Notes: generated by a model not told the origin, from the letters alone. DNA of 64,000 nucleotides from Piezodorus guildinii (GCA_023052935.1 CM041292.1:95905237-95969236); one strand, 5' to 3'. Shown: positions 10,071-20,957, counted from the first letter of the stretch. Made by a program: numbers and translations.

Positions 10071-10514
10071 TTACTCAAGGAAAGGTATAGGATGCTGGCC
10101 ATAGCCGGCAGCCTTGAGTTCCCTGACTTGTGCTTCGACTGCGCTGATACTCTGCCTCAGCTCCTGGCAGCGGTTGTACATCCTGCTCAAGGTGTCCTGA
10201 AGGAGGGAGATCCTCTCCATCTTCTTGCGCCGGCACCTGGAAGCAGCCTCTCTGTTCTGCATCCTACGTAGCTGTTTCTTATACTCCGATTCTTCTTCAG
10301 GTGGTGATATACCTAGCTGGCCAGTCTTAACGTCTGAGGAGCTGGATACCTCTGCATTGGCTAAGGAGGGGTCCTCTCTACGCTTCATGTAGGAGTAATG
10401 CTCCGGAGAGAAATAGGCGTAGAAGTTTTCGCAATGATTAGGGTAAGGTAGCATCGTATAGCCCTCATCACTTCTGGTTTGAGTATATCCTATGTCAACG
10501 TTGCTGTAAGACAT
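10071..10514 (-). CDS. Jun-like bZIP transcription factor (short)
   Basis: This 147-residue frame ends in a clear AP-1/Jun-type bZIP domain. The basic region is RRMQNREAASRCRRKKMERI (about 85-104), with the invariant N-x2-AA-x2-CR signature and the KMERI that corresponds to KLERI of Jun. The zipper aligns without gaps to the Jun zipper; its d positions are Leu, Met, Leu, Val, Leu. The buried Asn of Jun is a Cys here. The C-terminus (VRELKAAGYGQHP...) resembles the short tail of Jun proteins. The N-terminal half is short, Tyr-rich and shows no JNK-docking region, so the protein is about half the length of typical Jun. The ATG lies 7 bases inside a splice acceptor (TGTTTTCAG, 10522-10530), suggesting a 5' UTR intron. 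It would act in the nucleus as a dimer. It could be a divergent Jun paralogue or another small bZIP. Confidence 0.8.
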   Translation of the reverse strand: MSYSNVDIGYTQTRSDEGYTMLPYPNHCENFYAYFSPEHYSYMKRREDPSLANAEVSSSSDVKTGQLGISPPEEESEYKKQLRRMQNREAASRCRRKKMERISLLQDTLSRMYNRCQELRQSISAVEAQVRELKAAGYGQHPIPFLE

Positions 10515-10521
10515 TTAAACC

Positions 10522-10530
10522 CTGAAAACA
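10522..10530 (-). other. Splice acceptor upstream of bZIP exon
   Basis: On the minus strand, TGTTTTCAG preceded by a T-rich tract (10531-10560) ends just before the bZIP ATG. This fits an intron in the 5' UTR or an exon that begins upstream of the start codon. Confidence 0.5.
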
Positions 10531-12052
10531 TATTAATACATTCATAATAAGTAAAAAAAAAAAAATAATATTCAAAATATCTTAAATAAAATCACTTCTT
10601 CTCCGGTGAGTTGAGCGGACAACCTAACAGATTCAGTGTTAGAACTTAAACTGCCTGCCTTGGCTCTTATCTTCATCTATCAAGTTTCAATTTCACCTAC
10701 TTGTTTATTAAAAGTTTATCTTATTCTAATATAATTTTTTTTAACTGAAGATAAGGCGGTATCAAGTTTGCAGGATGATTCACAAAGTTACTGATTGATT
10801 GAGATATAGACTTTTATCAACGTTATCGTTTTACTTACGATTAAAAGATTTCGTTTTAAATATCGTGCTGCCTGTTCAGATATCTTATTTTTTTCAATAT
10901 GAATCAGTAATTTTAATGAGTATTTTTTTAAATTTATTTGAGTATTCTTAATGGTTATTATCGCGATAATGACCGTTCATACTTATAAAATAAAAATCAA
11001 ACATCATTTTTCAATTATTTTTTTTAATTAAAAATATTGATATTTATATGCGTACATATATATTATATGTCTAACACTAACTTGACAATTTATAATTGTG
11101 AGAAATACAACTTGCAATATTGAAAAAAAAAAAAAAAAATCAAAGAGCAAATTTTTTTTCTACTTATACGATTTGGTTAGGAATGACAAAATTAATTAAA
11201 TTTAATAGTACTTACTTTTGACATTATATGTCTTTTGGAGATGGGTCTATAATTTTATTTTTGTAACTTTTTTTTAACTTCAAAAATGTAACATGCAATT
11301 CCTTCAGCTGATGTTACTGGAATCGATAATATGGCGACCGTTTCCCTAACTTAATAAAGTATATATTTGGTTATATAACATTTATCACTAGGATCTACCG
11401 AATGTCACGTTTGAAACATCTATTTTTCTCATATTTGTTTATTCGAATAATTATTATTTGTATTTAATTATTAATTCAAGTATTTTATCTTTTCAATTCT
11501 AAAATATCAATTGATCAAAAAAAAAAAAAAAGAGAACTATTTTGATATGTAATCGACAGTAGAATTGGATGTGATACTAAGATTGATGTGTTCAGAAGAC
11601 CAGCATATGAACCTACTTAGATGCCACTAAGTTTCAAGAGAAACCTATCTATGATTTTACAAAAACATTTTCTTCTACTTATAAATAAAGCATAAAAAAT
11701 CGTTCGCAATTTTAAATAAGAATTTTTGACTAGTAAACTGTCGTCAACATTTTTATTTCAGCAACAACAACAGGGATAGAGCGGGTCGAAAAAGCTCATC
11801 ACTAAAAACATGTGGGCAAAACGTGAGTTATTTAATTTAAAACAATATAGATGTTAAACAGAACCTCCTAACGACGAATTTTACATACAGAATTAACAAT
11901 ATCTAGCAACAATAACATGCTTTTTTGACACAAAGCGTGTCAATAAAGCCCCAACACCCAATAAATGTAGCAAAAACGTGACTTTTTTATTCGAACCAAT
12001 ATAGATCCTAAAAGGTACATATGTTATACTAACGACATATGTTATATAAACA
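10531..12052. other. AT-rich region upstream of bZIP gene
   Basis: This would be the first intron or promoter-proximal region of the bZIP gene if the acceptor at 10522 is used. It contains several A/T homopolymers and no recognisable exon or transposon. Confidence 0.45.
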
Positions 12053-13290
12053 AATCTGGTGCGGGTAACACACGACTTTCACTTACCTCGACTGTTAAAA
12101 TCAATTTAAAAACTATTAAATATACTTCAATTTGAATAATATTTTAAGTTGATTTTAGTAAAACGTGTATTCATTCATCGACGATTTACTGTACAAGTAG
12201 GAGTTCCACAAGACAGTGTACTGGGACCGTAACTATTTGATATCTACTCGCCAGACTTACCAAAGAATGATCACACCTCACTAGCCATTTTTGCAGACGA
12301 TACAGCTCTTTTGACATCCCATCAAAACCCAGTTCTGGCATCTTTCATGTTGCAAAACCACATTGATGATTTATCCAGTTGGGCTAAACGGTGGAAAGTG
12401 AAAATTAATCAATCAAAGAGTTTATTTTTCACGCTCAATCATGGGGATTGTCCAGCAGTCTATATTGAAGATCTGCCTATTCCAACATCAGAAGAAGTAC
12501 GATATTTGGGACTGTACTAACTATATTAAATTGTTAATCAGTAATAAGTTTAGTCCCTATTAGTCACTTTATATTATCTTTTACAACTTTGTGTATCAGA
12601 TAATACTTTTTCTAAAATATTTTTCTTACCAACGATATATTATACGTCTATAATACTGTTCTTATTGTAAAAGAAAAAAAAATACATAAAAAAATAGTTA
12701 TGCTCTTTTATCCTTTAGTCGGTCATCCAATTCGTCCAACATGTATATTTAGCCATCCTTCATCAACGTCATGAAGGTTTCGTTATTCTTTTTGAATGTA
12801 CAAAATTAATGGTACTTTAGAAGAAGAAGAGTTAAAATATCTCTATTTAAGTCCTGTCAGACTCTTCCAATCAGAAGAAAACCTACATGATATTAAAGTC
12901 CAATAAATTTTACATCAATATACTGAGTTTAATCTAAAGCCGAAAATCGTAAAAAGGTGCAAAATGCATTGTATTAAGTGCTTCTTCTGGCAAGCTGATT
13001 TTGATGACAAAGTTGCTGTAACGTCTCGGGCGTGTAGTTATCATAAGTATGAAATTTCAGTTCCGTACGACTTTTCGTTTTTGCGTTAGACTTACCACAC
13101 ACAGACCTTTTTTCGGGCTTAAAGGCGTTAATGATCACCCGTAGATGAACGCCTATAGATCAGACCGAATCCCCCCCCCCTCCTCCAAAGTCCCCAATAC
13201 TGTTTTCCGTCGAAAACTGGAATTCGAAAATTTTCACGATCGCAATACTTTCCCTAACTATATATTCCATATATAGACAAATTAAAGTAA
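12053..13290 (+). repeat. R1 repeat copy interrupted by Jockey fragment
   Basis: It starts with 'aaatctggtgcgggtaacacacgactttcacttacc', the left terminus of R1, at about 12053-12090. The body resumes after 12520 ('aatcagtaataag...gtgtatcagataata', then the 'cctgtcagactcttccaatcag', 'acgtctcgggcgtgtagtt' and 'ttttcgggctt' blocks) and ends near 13288. The Jockey fragment at 12180-12520 lies inside it, so R1 was there first. The internal CA run is reduced to 'cacacacagac'. Confidence 0.7.
12180..12520 (+). pseudogene. Jockey RT fragment nested in R1
   Basis: It reads VGVPQDSVLGP*LF, then SLAIFADDTALLTS with an intact FADD box, then WAKRWKVKINQSKS and EEVRYLGLY, ending in a stop. This corresponds to the palm/thumb region of the intact ORF2 at 1223-3907 (GVPQGSVLGP to RYLGLLLDK). 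It has one stop in the GVPQ segment and is truncated at both ends. Confidence 0.8.
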
Positions 13291-13929
13291 AAATATGCTC
13301 CAATTAACTTTTGACAGGTGAGCAGTTGCCAAATTATCGATCCAAGCAAAATCTACAAAGCTAGAGCGTGTCTTACAACTACTGAGGTTAAAAAAAAATA
13401 TTACACAATTAAAGTTACAGACACCTACACACAGACTTTCTGTAAAATTTCTAAATCAGATATAGAACCTTGTAGAAATCATAGTCTCAAATAATATTTT
13501 ATAGTGGTTGTTTTAATTTTAAGGGCAAAAAACTGCTTGTTAATCTTGATTATAGCTCTCACATCTTTCCAAAAACCAAACAAAAAGAAAAACGAGTTAC
13601 CAAAATGAAGATAGCAGAAAAAATATAATAAATAAAATATTAAAATAAATAAATGAGATATTTAAAAAATATTAAAAATAAATATTAAATAAATATAATA
13701 AATAAAATATTAATATAATAACATCGATGAATAATAAACATAGAGAAGAATAAATAACTGAAATAAATAATAATGATAAAAAAATCACTAATAATTATAA
13801 TTAATAAAAGATAAAATAAAATATTGAGATAACATATATAATTAATAATAGAATAATACAAAATTAAATTAATAATAATAATAAAGAATAATGATAATTT
13901 AAAAATAAATAAAATTAAATTAAATTTTA
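13291..13929. other. AT-rich low-complexity spacer
   Basis: From about 13620 the sequence is dominated by 'aataaataat'-type repeats. There is no gene in it. It may be an expanded A-rich retroelement tail, but its orientation cannot be decided. Confidence 0.5.
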
Positions 13930-14375
13930 GGTCAGAAACTGCACTACGTTTTCGACTACTTCAACACTTACTAGACAAACGTTCTAATCTTCCACTTAAC
14001 TACAAAAGACTCCTCTACATCACTATCATAAGGCCTATATGGACTTACGGAGTAGAGCTTTGGGGCTAAACCAACGAATTATTTTCGTATCAAATGTCGT
14101 CAAAGTCGTGCGTTGCCCACCCCAGATTTTTTCCAAATATATCTATTGAAATTCACAACTGTATCATCATGAATACATTTAGTAAATTATGCCTCCGAGG
14201 CGTCTGAGAAGGAGGTGGTCCCGAGACATTCTAGTTTAGATAGGGCATATTTTTAATATTTTTTTCTCCATTGGGAAGCTTCTCTACATGTGTTTCATGC
14301 CGATTTATATTTCACTCAAATTTACTTGTTGTATTCTATTATACAGCTGTAAATTCCAATAAATAAAATAAAAAA
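13930..14375 (+). mobile_element. Jockey 3' fragment with embedded 121-bp insert
   Basis: It reads ETALRFRLLQHLLDKRSNLPLNYKRLLY then RPIWTYGVELWG, matching the C-terminal ORF2 region of the Jockey family. This is followed by a stop and a foreign 121-bp block (14068-14188) shared with 16688-16808. The Jockey 3' end then resumes ('cctccgaggcgtctgagaag...gtggtcccgagac') and continues into a 3' UTR with an A-rich tail ('aataaataaaataaaaaa', to about 14375). A second copy of the same 3' end is at 39848-40028. Confidence 0.72.
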
Positions 14376-14469
14376 TTTTTTTAGGTCAACCTGTATAATA
14401 AAGGAAAAAAAAATTAGATAAGTTATATTTGCTGAAACAAAGGAATATTCGTTGTCAATTTGATAGTAC

Positions 14470-14790
14470 TGGGAATAGTTTAATTGTCGCTCCAAGCCTC
14501 AGTCAGAGACATAGCGTAGTATGCCATATTTTTAAATTTCTCTCCTGTACTGTTTTTAAAGTCCTCAAAACTATGAGTCACCGAAAGAGTCACTTTACAG
14601 AGAATGCATTGAGGGGGATTTTTTGGTGTTATGAGGTACTCATGGGTAAGGCGACAGTGCCCCATCCTCAGGCGGGTGATAACTACCTCCTCACGCCGCC
14701 ATTTTCTGTAAGATGTGTTCCAGGAGCTGACAGTGGGTTTGATGTCTTTAGGCTTGTTATTTCCTAATATATTCCAAACCTGCTGCTATT
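14470..14790 (-). pseudogene. I-type LINE C-terminus (after RNase H)
   Basis: The minus strand reads without a stop: KPTVSSWNTSYRKWRREEVV, then ITRLRMGHCRLTHEYLI, then NPPQCILCKVTLSVTHSFEDF. The RLRMGHCRLTH motif followed by P-x-C-x2-C and a distal H is the signature of the region after the RNase H domain of I/R1-like LINE polyproteins. This frame differs from the Jockey elements, which lack RNase H. The rest of the element is missing or too decayed to see. Confidence 0.72.
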
Positions 14791-15326
14791 AATTTACGAT
14801 TTTTGCCTTTAGTGGTTTAAATAACTCTGATGGCGAGACATAGGAGGGCGTTATCATCATATTTTGTAGTTAATTTAAATTTATGATAATCTTGCCTCAA
14901 CAGAATGTGGTCATAACATAATTTATACCTAGTTCACTAAATAAATTTAAATGCTTATAAGCTCATAATAATAAAAGTAAAGTTAGACTGAAAATTAACT
15001 ATAAAATATAGACTATAAAGAGGAGACGGCATTAGTAGAGGGAGGAGACGCCGACGTGATGAGGCAGACCACGCTCCGGGAGCAATCTCTTATTCCGTTT
15101 GCATTGGGAAGGACCGGCAACACCTTATGAATTACTAAGTTGGGTGTTTTCCAAGCCCTGTCATCAAGCCCACCTCTCTCCGATGGGGTCGCATTAACGA
15201 CTTCACTTAGCCCTATATATCTCGTCTTCAGGAAATTAAATAGGCATTCAGCCATCATTTGTTTAGAGCTATAAGTTAGCTTCATTTGTTTTGTTTTTTT
15301 GACACATAAATATTTAAGTTTCTACC
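14791..15326. other. Unassigned segment with GC-richer core
   Basis: 15010-15250 is less AT-rich than its surroundings and holds a 90-codon minus-strand frame (15013-15285). I do not recognise the frame in any reading. It may be part of the LINE whose C-terminus lies at 14470-14790, but no motif supports this. Confidence 0.3.
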
Positions 15327-15960
15327 TTGAGCACTCTGAACCATATGCCTTCTCCTCCCATTAACATTAATAATATTCCTATTCCGACTTCCGACGAAAT
15401 TCAATATTTTGGTATTCACTTAGAAAAAATACTGACCTGGAGGACTCGCATTCGAAAAAAACGGAAAGAACTCAACAGACGATACGTTCTTTTATCTATA
15501 TTACTTGACAGACGTTCTAAATTATCATTAACCAACAAACTAACTCTTTACAAAGTTTTGCTGAAACCGATGTGGACATACGGGATAGAACTGTTGGGCT
15601 CTGTTAGACTATCAAGCATCCAAAGAATACAGTCTTTTCAGTCGAAAGTGCTGCGCAAAATGGTGGACGCACCGTTCAATGTAATAAATTACGTTATACA
15701 TAACGACTTAAACATTCCGACTATTTCAGCCACTGCTATAGATCAATACAATAACTTCCACCAAAGACTAACATACAACACCAACCCTCTTACAGAAACA
15801 TTAAAATGCCCAACGAATCCTTATTGATTACTTAACGAGCTCTGACGAGCCGCTGCTTCAGCAGTCCACAAATTTGCTTATTGCAAAGGAATCGTAGATA
15901 GCAACTTAAATTTTATGTCAAATTTCTTGTTTGTAATAAATAAACTTGTGCATAGCACAT
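15327..15960 (+). pseudogene. Jockey ORF2 C-terminal fragment
   Basis: An open 166-codon stretch matches the C-terminal part of the family: INNIPIPTSDEIQYFGIHLEK, RKELNRRYVLLSILLDRRSK, KPMWTYGIELLGS, then IQRIQSFQSKVLRKMVDAPF. It ends before the terminal PPRRLKRQWP block. The sequence to about 15960 is the decayed remainder. Upstream it begins abruptly after the RT core, so it is 5'-truncated. Its closest relative here is the intact ORF2 at 1223-3907. Confidence 0.85.
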
Positions 15961-16219
15961 AAAACGAAAATGCAACCGTGTGTGCTATATTTCAGGTAAC
16001 TACCGTGGCATGACATATTGCTATAATCATGATCGCATAACGTGTTGGAAAGCTACTGACCTATTTAAATTTCCAAATTTACTCAATGTAATAAGGAGTA
16101 GTTTATGTATTATTTAATTTTATTTTAATAAATACTGTTGTATTATCTAACCTAAATTATATGTATCCAACAAAACTGAATACATTTTGTACCTACATCA
16201 ACTTAAAACATTTTTCAAC
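15961..16219. other. AT-rich spacer
   Basis: No gene or recognised repeat is visible between two Jockey fragments. Confidence 0.5.
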
Positions 16220-16808
16220 TTTATGTTCATTTAACAACCCATCCTAACACTTTCCTTTCTACCTATACCGATGAAACGTGTGTACTATCAGTAAATAATG
16301 ATCCAGCTACAGCCTCCCACACTCTTCAATCCTACATCCGAGACCTTGAAGTATGTTGCCAAAATTGGAGGATTAAAATTAATTCTAACAAATCCCACCA
16401 AATAACCTTAACCCTTCAACGTAAACCAATGACTTCCTGCCCTAGAGTATCCTTTAATGACACTCCAATAGTCCCTGTTGAATAGATTCGAAACCTAGGA
16501 CTCCACCTTGACAAACGTTTAACTTGGAATCACCATACAAGACTGAACCAACAAGAAACTGCCCGACGTTTTCGACTACTTCAACACTTACAACACAAAC
16601 GTTCCAAACTTCCACTTAATTACAAAGGACTAATTTATATGACCATCACAAGGCCGATATGGACTTACGGAGTGGAGCTATGGGGCTAAACCAACGAATT
16701 ATTTTCGTTTCAAATGTCGTTAAAGTCGTGCGTTGCCCACCCCAGATTTTTTCCAAATATATCTATTGAAATTCACAAGTGTATTATCATGAATACATTT
16801 AGTAAATT
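16220..16808 (+). pseudogene. Jockey ORF2 fragment with dead catalytic box and shared insert
   Basis: The frame reads FLSTYTDETCVLSVNNDP, then CQNWRIKINSNKSHQITLTL, LGLHLDKRLTWN, then RPIWTYGVELWG and a stop. The catalytic FADD position reads YTDE, so the piece is inactive. At 16688-16808 it continues into the same 121-bp block seen at 14068-14188, which shows common ancestry of the two copies. A second stop lies before IRNLGLH. Confidence 0.8.
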
Positions 16809-17325
16809 TAAAGAGAATGTTAAACAATGTTATAATAAACATCTAAAGAAAAAACCCAGTGGCAGCAATATTTATTACAATTAAATCAATATGTAGGAGG
16901 AGGTTATTCACCGTTCAGGGAGAAAAATCTCAGATAAATTATCTATGTAATATTTTTTATAAGATAAAAGCAACGCCTGTTAATATAAGGCGCCGACAGG
17001 GTAAGAATTTTTAAAGTCGTTTTCCAGGCAGAAAATTCCCGGCCCGCTCAGCGCCGAGGTGATGATACTGAAGGAAATTGGAAAGTATTAAGGAGAGAGG
17101 CTGGGGATCCTGTATGCGTAGCCGCTAGTCTCTTTAGTTTATTTATCTTAGCCCTCTAGCTCGTCCGTCCTTTAGTCTTCTCTCGTCTCTTAGCCTCAAT
17201 TTTTATCAGAGGAGCCAATTTTACATTTTTCAGCATCTTAGATAAAAAAAAACAAAAAACTTTTCTTATATTTTAGAAACATATTAAAAAATTGGCATAA
17301 GTAAGGTCTAATCACCTCCATCCAC
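16809..17325. other. Unassigned spacer with GC-richer patch
   Basis: 17000-17220 is less AT-rich ('ggcgccgacagggtaag', 'ggcccgctcagcgccgagg'). No coding frame or known element is recognised. Confidence 0.35.
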
Positions 17326-17465
17326 GGCTGTTGCCCGTGAAAATGTACAAATCTCTAAATTTACTGAGCTTAAGATCCTTTAAGGGTTGTAGAGGTACAG
17401 GTTTGTTTTTATTTTATTTTCTTCAAATCATTTACTATATTTGACGACAAAATTTTATTTTAACT
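17326..17465 (+). repeat. 140-bp direct repeat, left copy
   Basis: This is almost identical to 18148-18287, at an offset of exactly 822 bases with a few substitutions (for example ggctg/ggccg and aaaatg/aaactg). The two copies bracket a Helitron/R1 composite. The arrangement suggests either a partial tandem duplication or an element with 140-bp terminal direct repeats. Confidence 0.85.
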
Positions 17466-17829
17466 TATATGAAAGCTAAATCGTACGAAACTGAAATTTT
17501 ATATTTACGGCTGACCGAAAGTACTACTTTATACCATAAATTTTGCACCTTTTTACAATTTTCTCGAAAACGACCTTAAAGATTTTGAAAACAGCGAGTT
17601 TAGTATTGATGTAAACTTTAATCGGCTTTAATATCATGCAGGTTTTATTCTGATTGAAATAATCTGACAGGGCTTAAATGTGAATATTTTAAATTGTATT
17701 CCCTAATGTACATTTAATTTGTAAATTTGAAAAATAAAACATATCATCTTTTTTTATCAATCTGATCTTATAAACAAAATTGTAAAAGTTAGTTAAATGT
17801 GATAAAACTAACTGATTATTATAAACTAG
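17466..17829 (-). repeat. R1 repeat fragment joined to Helitron end
   Basis: This is the R1 body in minus orientation ('gtacgaaactgaaatttt', 'tttgcacctttttacaattttctcg', 'aataatctgacagggctta', ending 'aaaactaactgattatt'). It stops at the Helitron 3' terminus near 17826. The same junction is present at about 24590, so the R1/Helitron composite is duplicated. Confidence 0.75.
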
Positions 17830-18147
17830 CTATTGTCCACTACTTCGTTTGCGTCAATTTCTGTTATTATGATCTAGATTGGGAAGTTTTTAAAATAATA
17901 TATTTTAAATTACTTCTGCGTAAATGACATTTTTAGATTTATTTTTTGGGGGCAAAAGAACATAACTGATTTTCTCCGCCACCCGATCTTGACAACTCAA
18001 CATATAGTTGGCCGTGTGAAAAGCAGTCTTGACTTAAATCGATTTCTATGTGTTTAAATGTTTGCTCCTGTGATTTATTAATTGTTATGGCAAAAGATAA
18101 CTAAACGGGAAATTGAATTATTTTAAAATTAAAAGGTCAATCATTCA
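17826..18147 (-). mobile_element. Helitron 3' end with Pif1 helicase remnant
   Basis: On the minus strand, a Pif1-like helicase C-terminus is readable: [20 protein letters not shown], then [18 protein letters not shown]. This corresponds to the conserved 'TINKSQGQT...HGQLYVA.SR' block of Helitron RepHel helicases. About 150 bases of AT-rich sequence follow, then a 3' terminus 'gcaaacgaagtagtggacaatag' ending CTAG, the CTRR terminus typical of Helitrons, followed by T. Stops and a missing upstream Rep domain show that it is a dead fragment. Confidence 0.82.
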
Positions 18148-18287
18148 GGCCGTTGCCCGTGAAACTGTACAAATCTCTAAATTTACTGAGCTTAAGACCC
18201 TTTAAGGGTTGTAGAGGTACAGGTTTGTTTTTATTTTATTTTCTTCAAATCATTTACTATATTTGACGACAAAATTTTATTTTAACT
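18148..18287 (+). repeat. 140-bp direct repeat, right copy
   Basis: Second copy of 17326-17465, see there. It ends at 'ttttaact', after which the two flanks differ. Confidence 0.85.
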
Positions 18288-18585
18288 TTTTCAATAATAC
18301 AAAAATAAATTGTTATCCACTGTACAACCTTCAACAGGGCATTAAAAATTGAAGGGATAAAAAAATATTGGAAATTTGCACTTATAATTTTTTTACTATA
18401 AAAAATATAATCCTACTTAATTATTTATCATCTATAATTGGGTGATTATAATTAATATAAAATTATAATCTATTATAACTCGTTTTCTATCCAATTTCTC
18501 ATACAAATATAGTAATTAATTTTAAATTGAATTCCTTCATAAATAATGGACATGGGATAACTGAATAAACGTGCAATAAAACCGT
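18288..18585. other. AT-rich spacer
   Basis: If the exon at 18586-18715 is real, this would contain its 3' UTR on the minus strand. No clear AATAAA signal on that strand is seen close to the stop. Confidence 0.35.
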
Positions 18586-18715
18586 TTAGTAATTATCTTC
18601 TGCCTCAGACTGAAACTGTGGTTCCATTACAGGCTGATTCTCATCAGTGACGGCAAAGCAGAGGCAAATATCATGCATCGGTCCTTCATACAGTTCATTC
18701 TTCAGTGAATGGTGT
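18586..18715 (-). CDS. Candidate terminal coding exon of an unrecognised gene
   Basis: On the minus strand a good acceptor, TTTTGTTTTCATAG (ending 18716), is followed by 130 bases. After one phase base this reads 42 codons and a stop: HHSLKNELYEGPMHDICLCF, then AVTDENQPVMEPQFQSEAED, then NY. The composition is typical of real protein (acidic, mixed, no low complexity) and clearly less AT-rich than the flanks on both sides. The other two frames after the acceptor contain early stops. I do not recognise the protein. The upstream exons would lie at higher coordinates, possibly beyond several kilobases of intron. It could be a chance frame, but the combination of acceptor, coding composition and stop is unusual in this region. 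Confidence 0.5.
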
Positions 18716-20785
18716 CTATGAAAACAAAATAATACATTTATATATACACAATAATAATAATATATTTATTTGTTTTTAGGGCAATCCCTTTACAAATGAA
18801 GTGGCCTTTCACAGCACAAATAATTAAATATATCACCAGCATGGATCAATAACATTTTTTTTTTAAATAAATAAATTTACAAAATACAGATATATAAATG
18901 TGAACATAATAATAATATGATAGTTCTAACAAATCGGGTTAAACTTTGACTTGACTTGGCTATTTTTTATGAGATAGAAATCTGTGAATTCACATCAGAA
19001 AATCCACGTACAATCAATTGTATGAAAGACGTGTTAACTATACTGATTTTGTGTAGAATATCTGAATAATCATTCCTGCCCTGATAAAGTAAGCGTAGCG
19101 TTAGTAAGGAAAGGCAAAACGTTTTTCTGTTACGCACTATCAACCTACATACAACTTCTATACATTTATGTACTTCCGGAGGACTATTGTGTGGTTACAT
19201 TTTTAAATGAAAATTTTTAAAAGGTTTTGCTGCAGAGAAATTCTTTCTTTTTTCCTTACATCTTCCAAATATATATCGAAGGTCTACAAGGTATTGAGAA
19301 ATGTTTGGATTAAGATCCGACCTGTAATAATTATCAAACATTATTTAAACAAAACTTAATCTTAGATATAGTATACAAAACTTTCCAGTCTCTCTGAAGT
19401 ACAACATGACGTTTACAAGGCACCTGTTAAAATTATATAAATTTGAAAATAGAGGAAACGTGGCCTGTAGGGGAAAATAGCAAAATATAACTATAGCATA
19501 TAAAATAATTTCTTGATAGAAATTTGTTCTTCTCCCTTCTCCTGGCACCGAAACGTGAACTCAAAATTATTTTATGATTTTCTATTTCGGATATCAGGTT
19601 GTTTCCAACGCGCTCCTCTGGATGTATGTAATTTAAATTATTTATTTGTTCATCCTACCTTGGGTAATATGCAACACGGGTTACTGCAACATTAACTCAT
19701 AGATTATCCCAGTAAGTTAACTTAACCAGTGAATTCGTTTAAAGTAGTCGTTCATTTCAGGCTGTTCTTCTCCACCAAAAAGTTCTGTATGTGTGTGCGT
19801 GCGTATTGGTCAGTCTAGCTTGAAAACTATTAGGGTATGAATGCTGACATTTTTAATTTAATTTTTCTAATTCTGTGATAAAAAAAAATGAATTCTATCA
19901 TCGTGTTAGCGTCATTAAAAACGAGGAAATAAATAACAAATTAAAGCGAATTTGATAACAACCTAAAGGAGAAAAAAGGCAGACTTTGGACATAAAAACT
20001 AATATATATGTTTAATATACCATTGGAAATCTAAATATTTTAGAAATAATATTATACACGAATTCGTGATGAGAAGCGGATAAAACAAAGTGTTAGATTA
20101 TAATTTAATTAGATTATTTAATGAGACCATATTTTTAACGAAATCCAATATAATATTTTTACCTTTTTCATCTCTAAATTTATTTAAAAGTTCTTCAATT
20201 GATTTTAACAACGGAGATACAGTGAGTGTCAAAAGTATTCGGAATTCGTATCTCTATTCATTTAATAAGCATACTTCACAACTATGAATTTTTAACTCGT
20301 TTTCACTAATAAATCATTAACAGAGCCTCCTATAAGGTAAAATACTAACGAGATAACCAGAAAGTTTACAATTCTTCTCCTTTATGTAATATATACCAAC
20401 CTTGGAAAGAATATTTTAAAAAATAAGGTCCTAATGTAAAAACGCAACGATCCAACAACGGCTTTGAATATTTTTTTAAAGATAAATAGTGAATCTGTGT
20501 AAGAAAAATTATGATAATATGTGGATGACTGCGTAAAGTGTAGAGGATATAAAAATAAAATATTAAAGCAAAAAAAAAATTCAAGGTTAAACCTGAAAGA
20601 ATGATTATTCATCATATAAGAACACAATACCTCAAAAGAGTTCGCCTTAGCTTATTTCTGAACTTTTCAGAACTTGTGGATACACAATAAGTGTGTCAAA
20701 TGGTAGCCGCGCTCTAAAAAAATATATAGAAAAGAAAAACACGGTACAAAGAAGTACGGAAAACATCTTCCAGCAGGCAAGGCAA
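18716..20785. other. AT-rich unassigned region
   Basis: There is no gene or repeat that I recognise. It may be intron upstream of the exon at 18586-18715. Short reading frames here are random in composition. Confidence 0.4.
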
Positions 20786-20957
20786 GTGGTAGTCCTAAAT
20801 TTTGCCTATCCTGGTTTAATTAGGTTAAGGTTCTTTGACGAGTACCTGACTCGGGACCAACTTTTTACATCCCCTCCGAATGTCGGCATAACTAAGGATT
20901 ATTTACTCCCTTTAAATAATCCTACGTCTACCTGATGGTTTGAACCGGGTGTTCCGA
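20786..20957 (-). repeat. SINE family A copy (diverged)
   Basis: In minus orientation it contains the body and B box of family A: 'ttttgcctatcctgg', 'tctttgacgagtacctgac', 'cccctccgaatgtcggcat', and 'ggtttgaaccgggt', the reverse complement of a good B box. The A-box head is missing or decayed. Confidence 0.68.

Noticed and set aside
10059..10271. 70-codon plus-strand frame
   Set aside because: Antisense shadow of the bZIP coding region.
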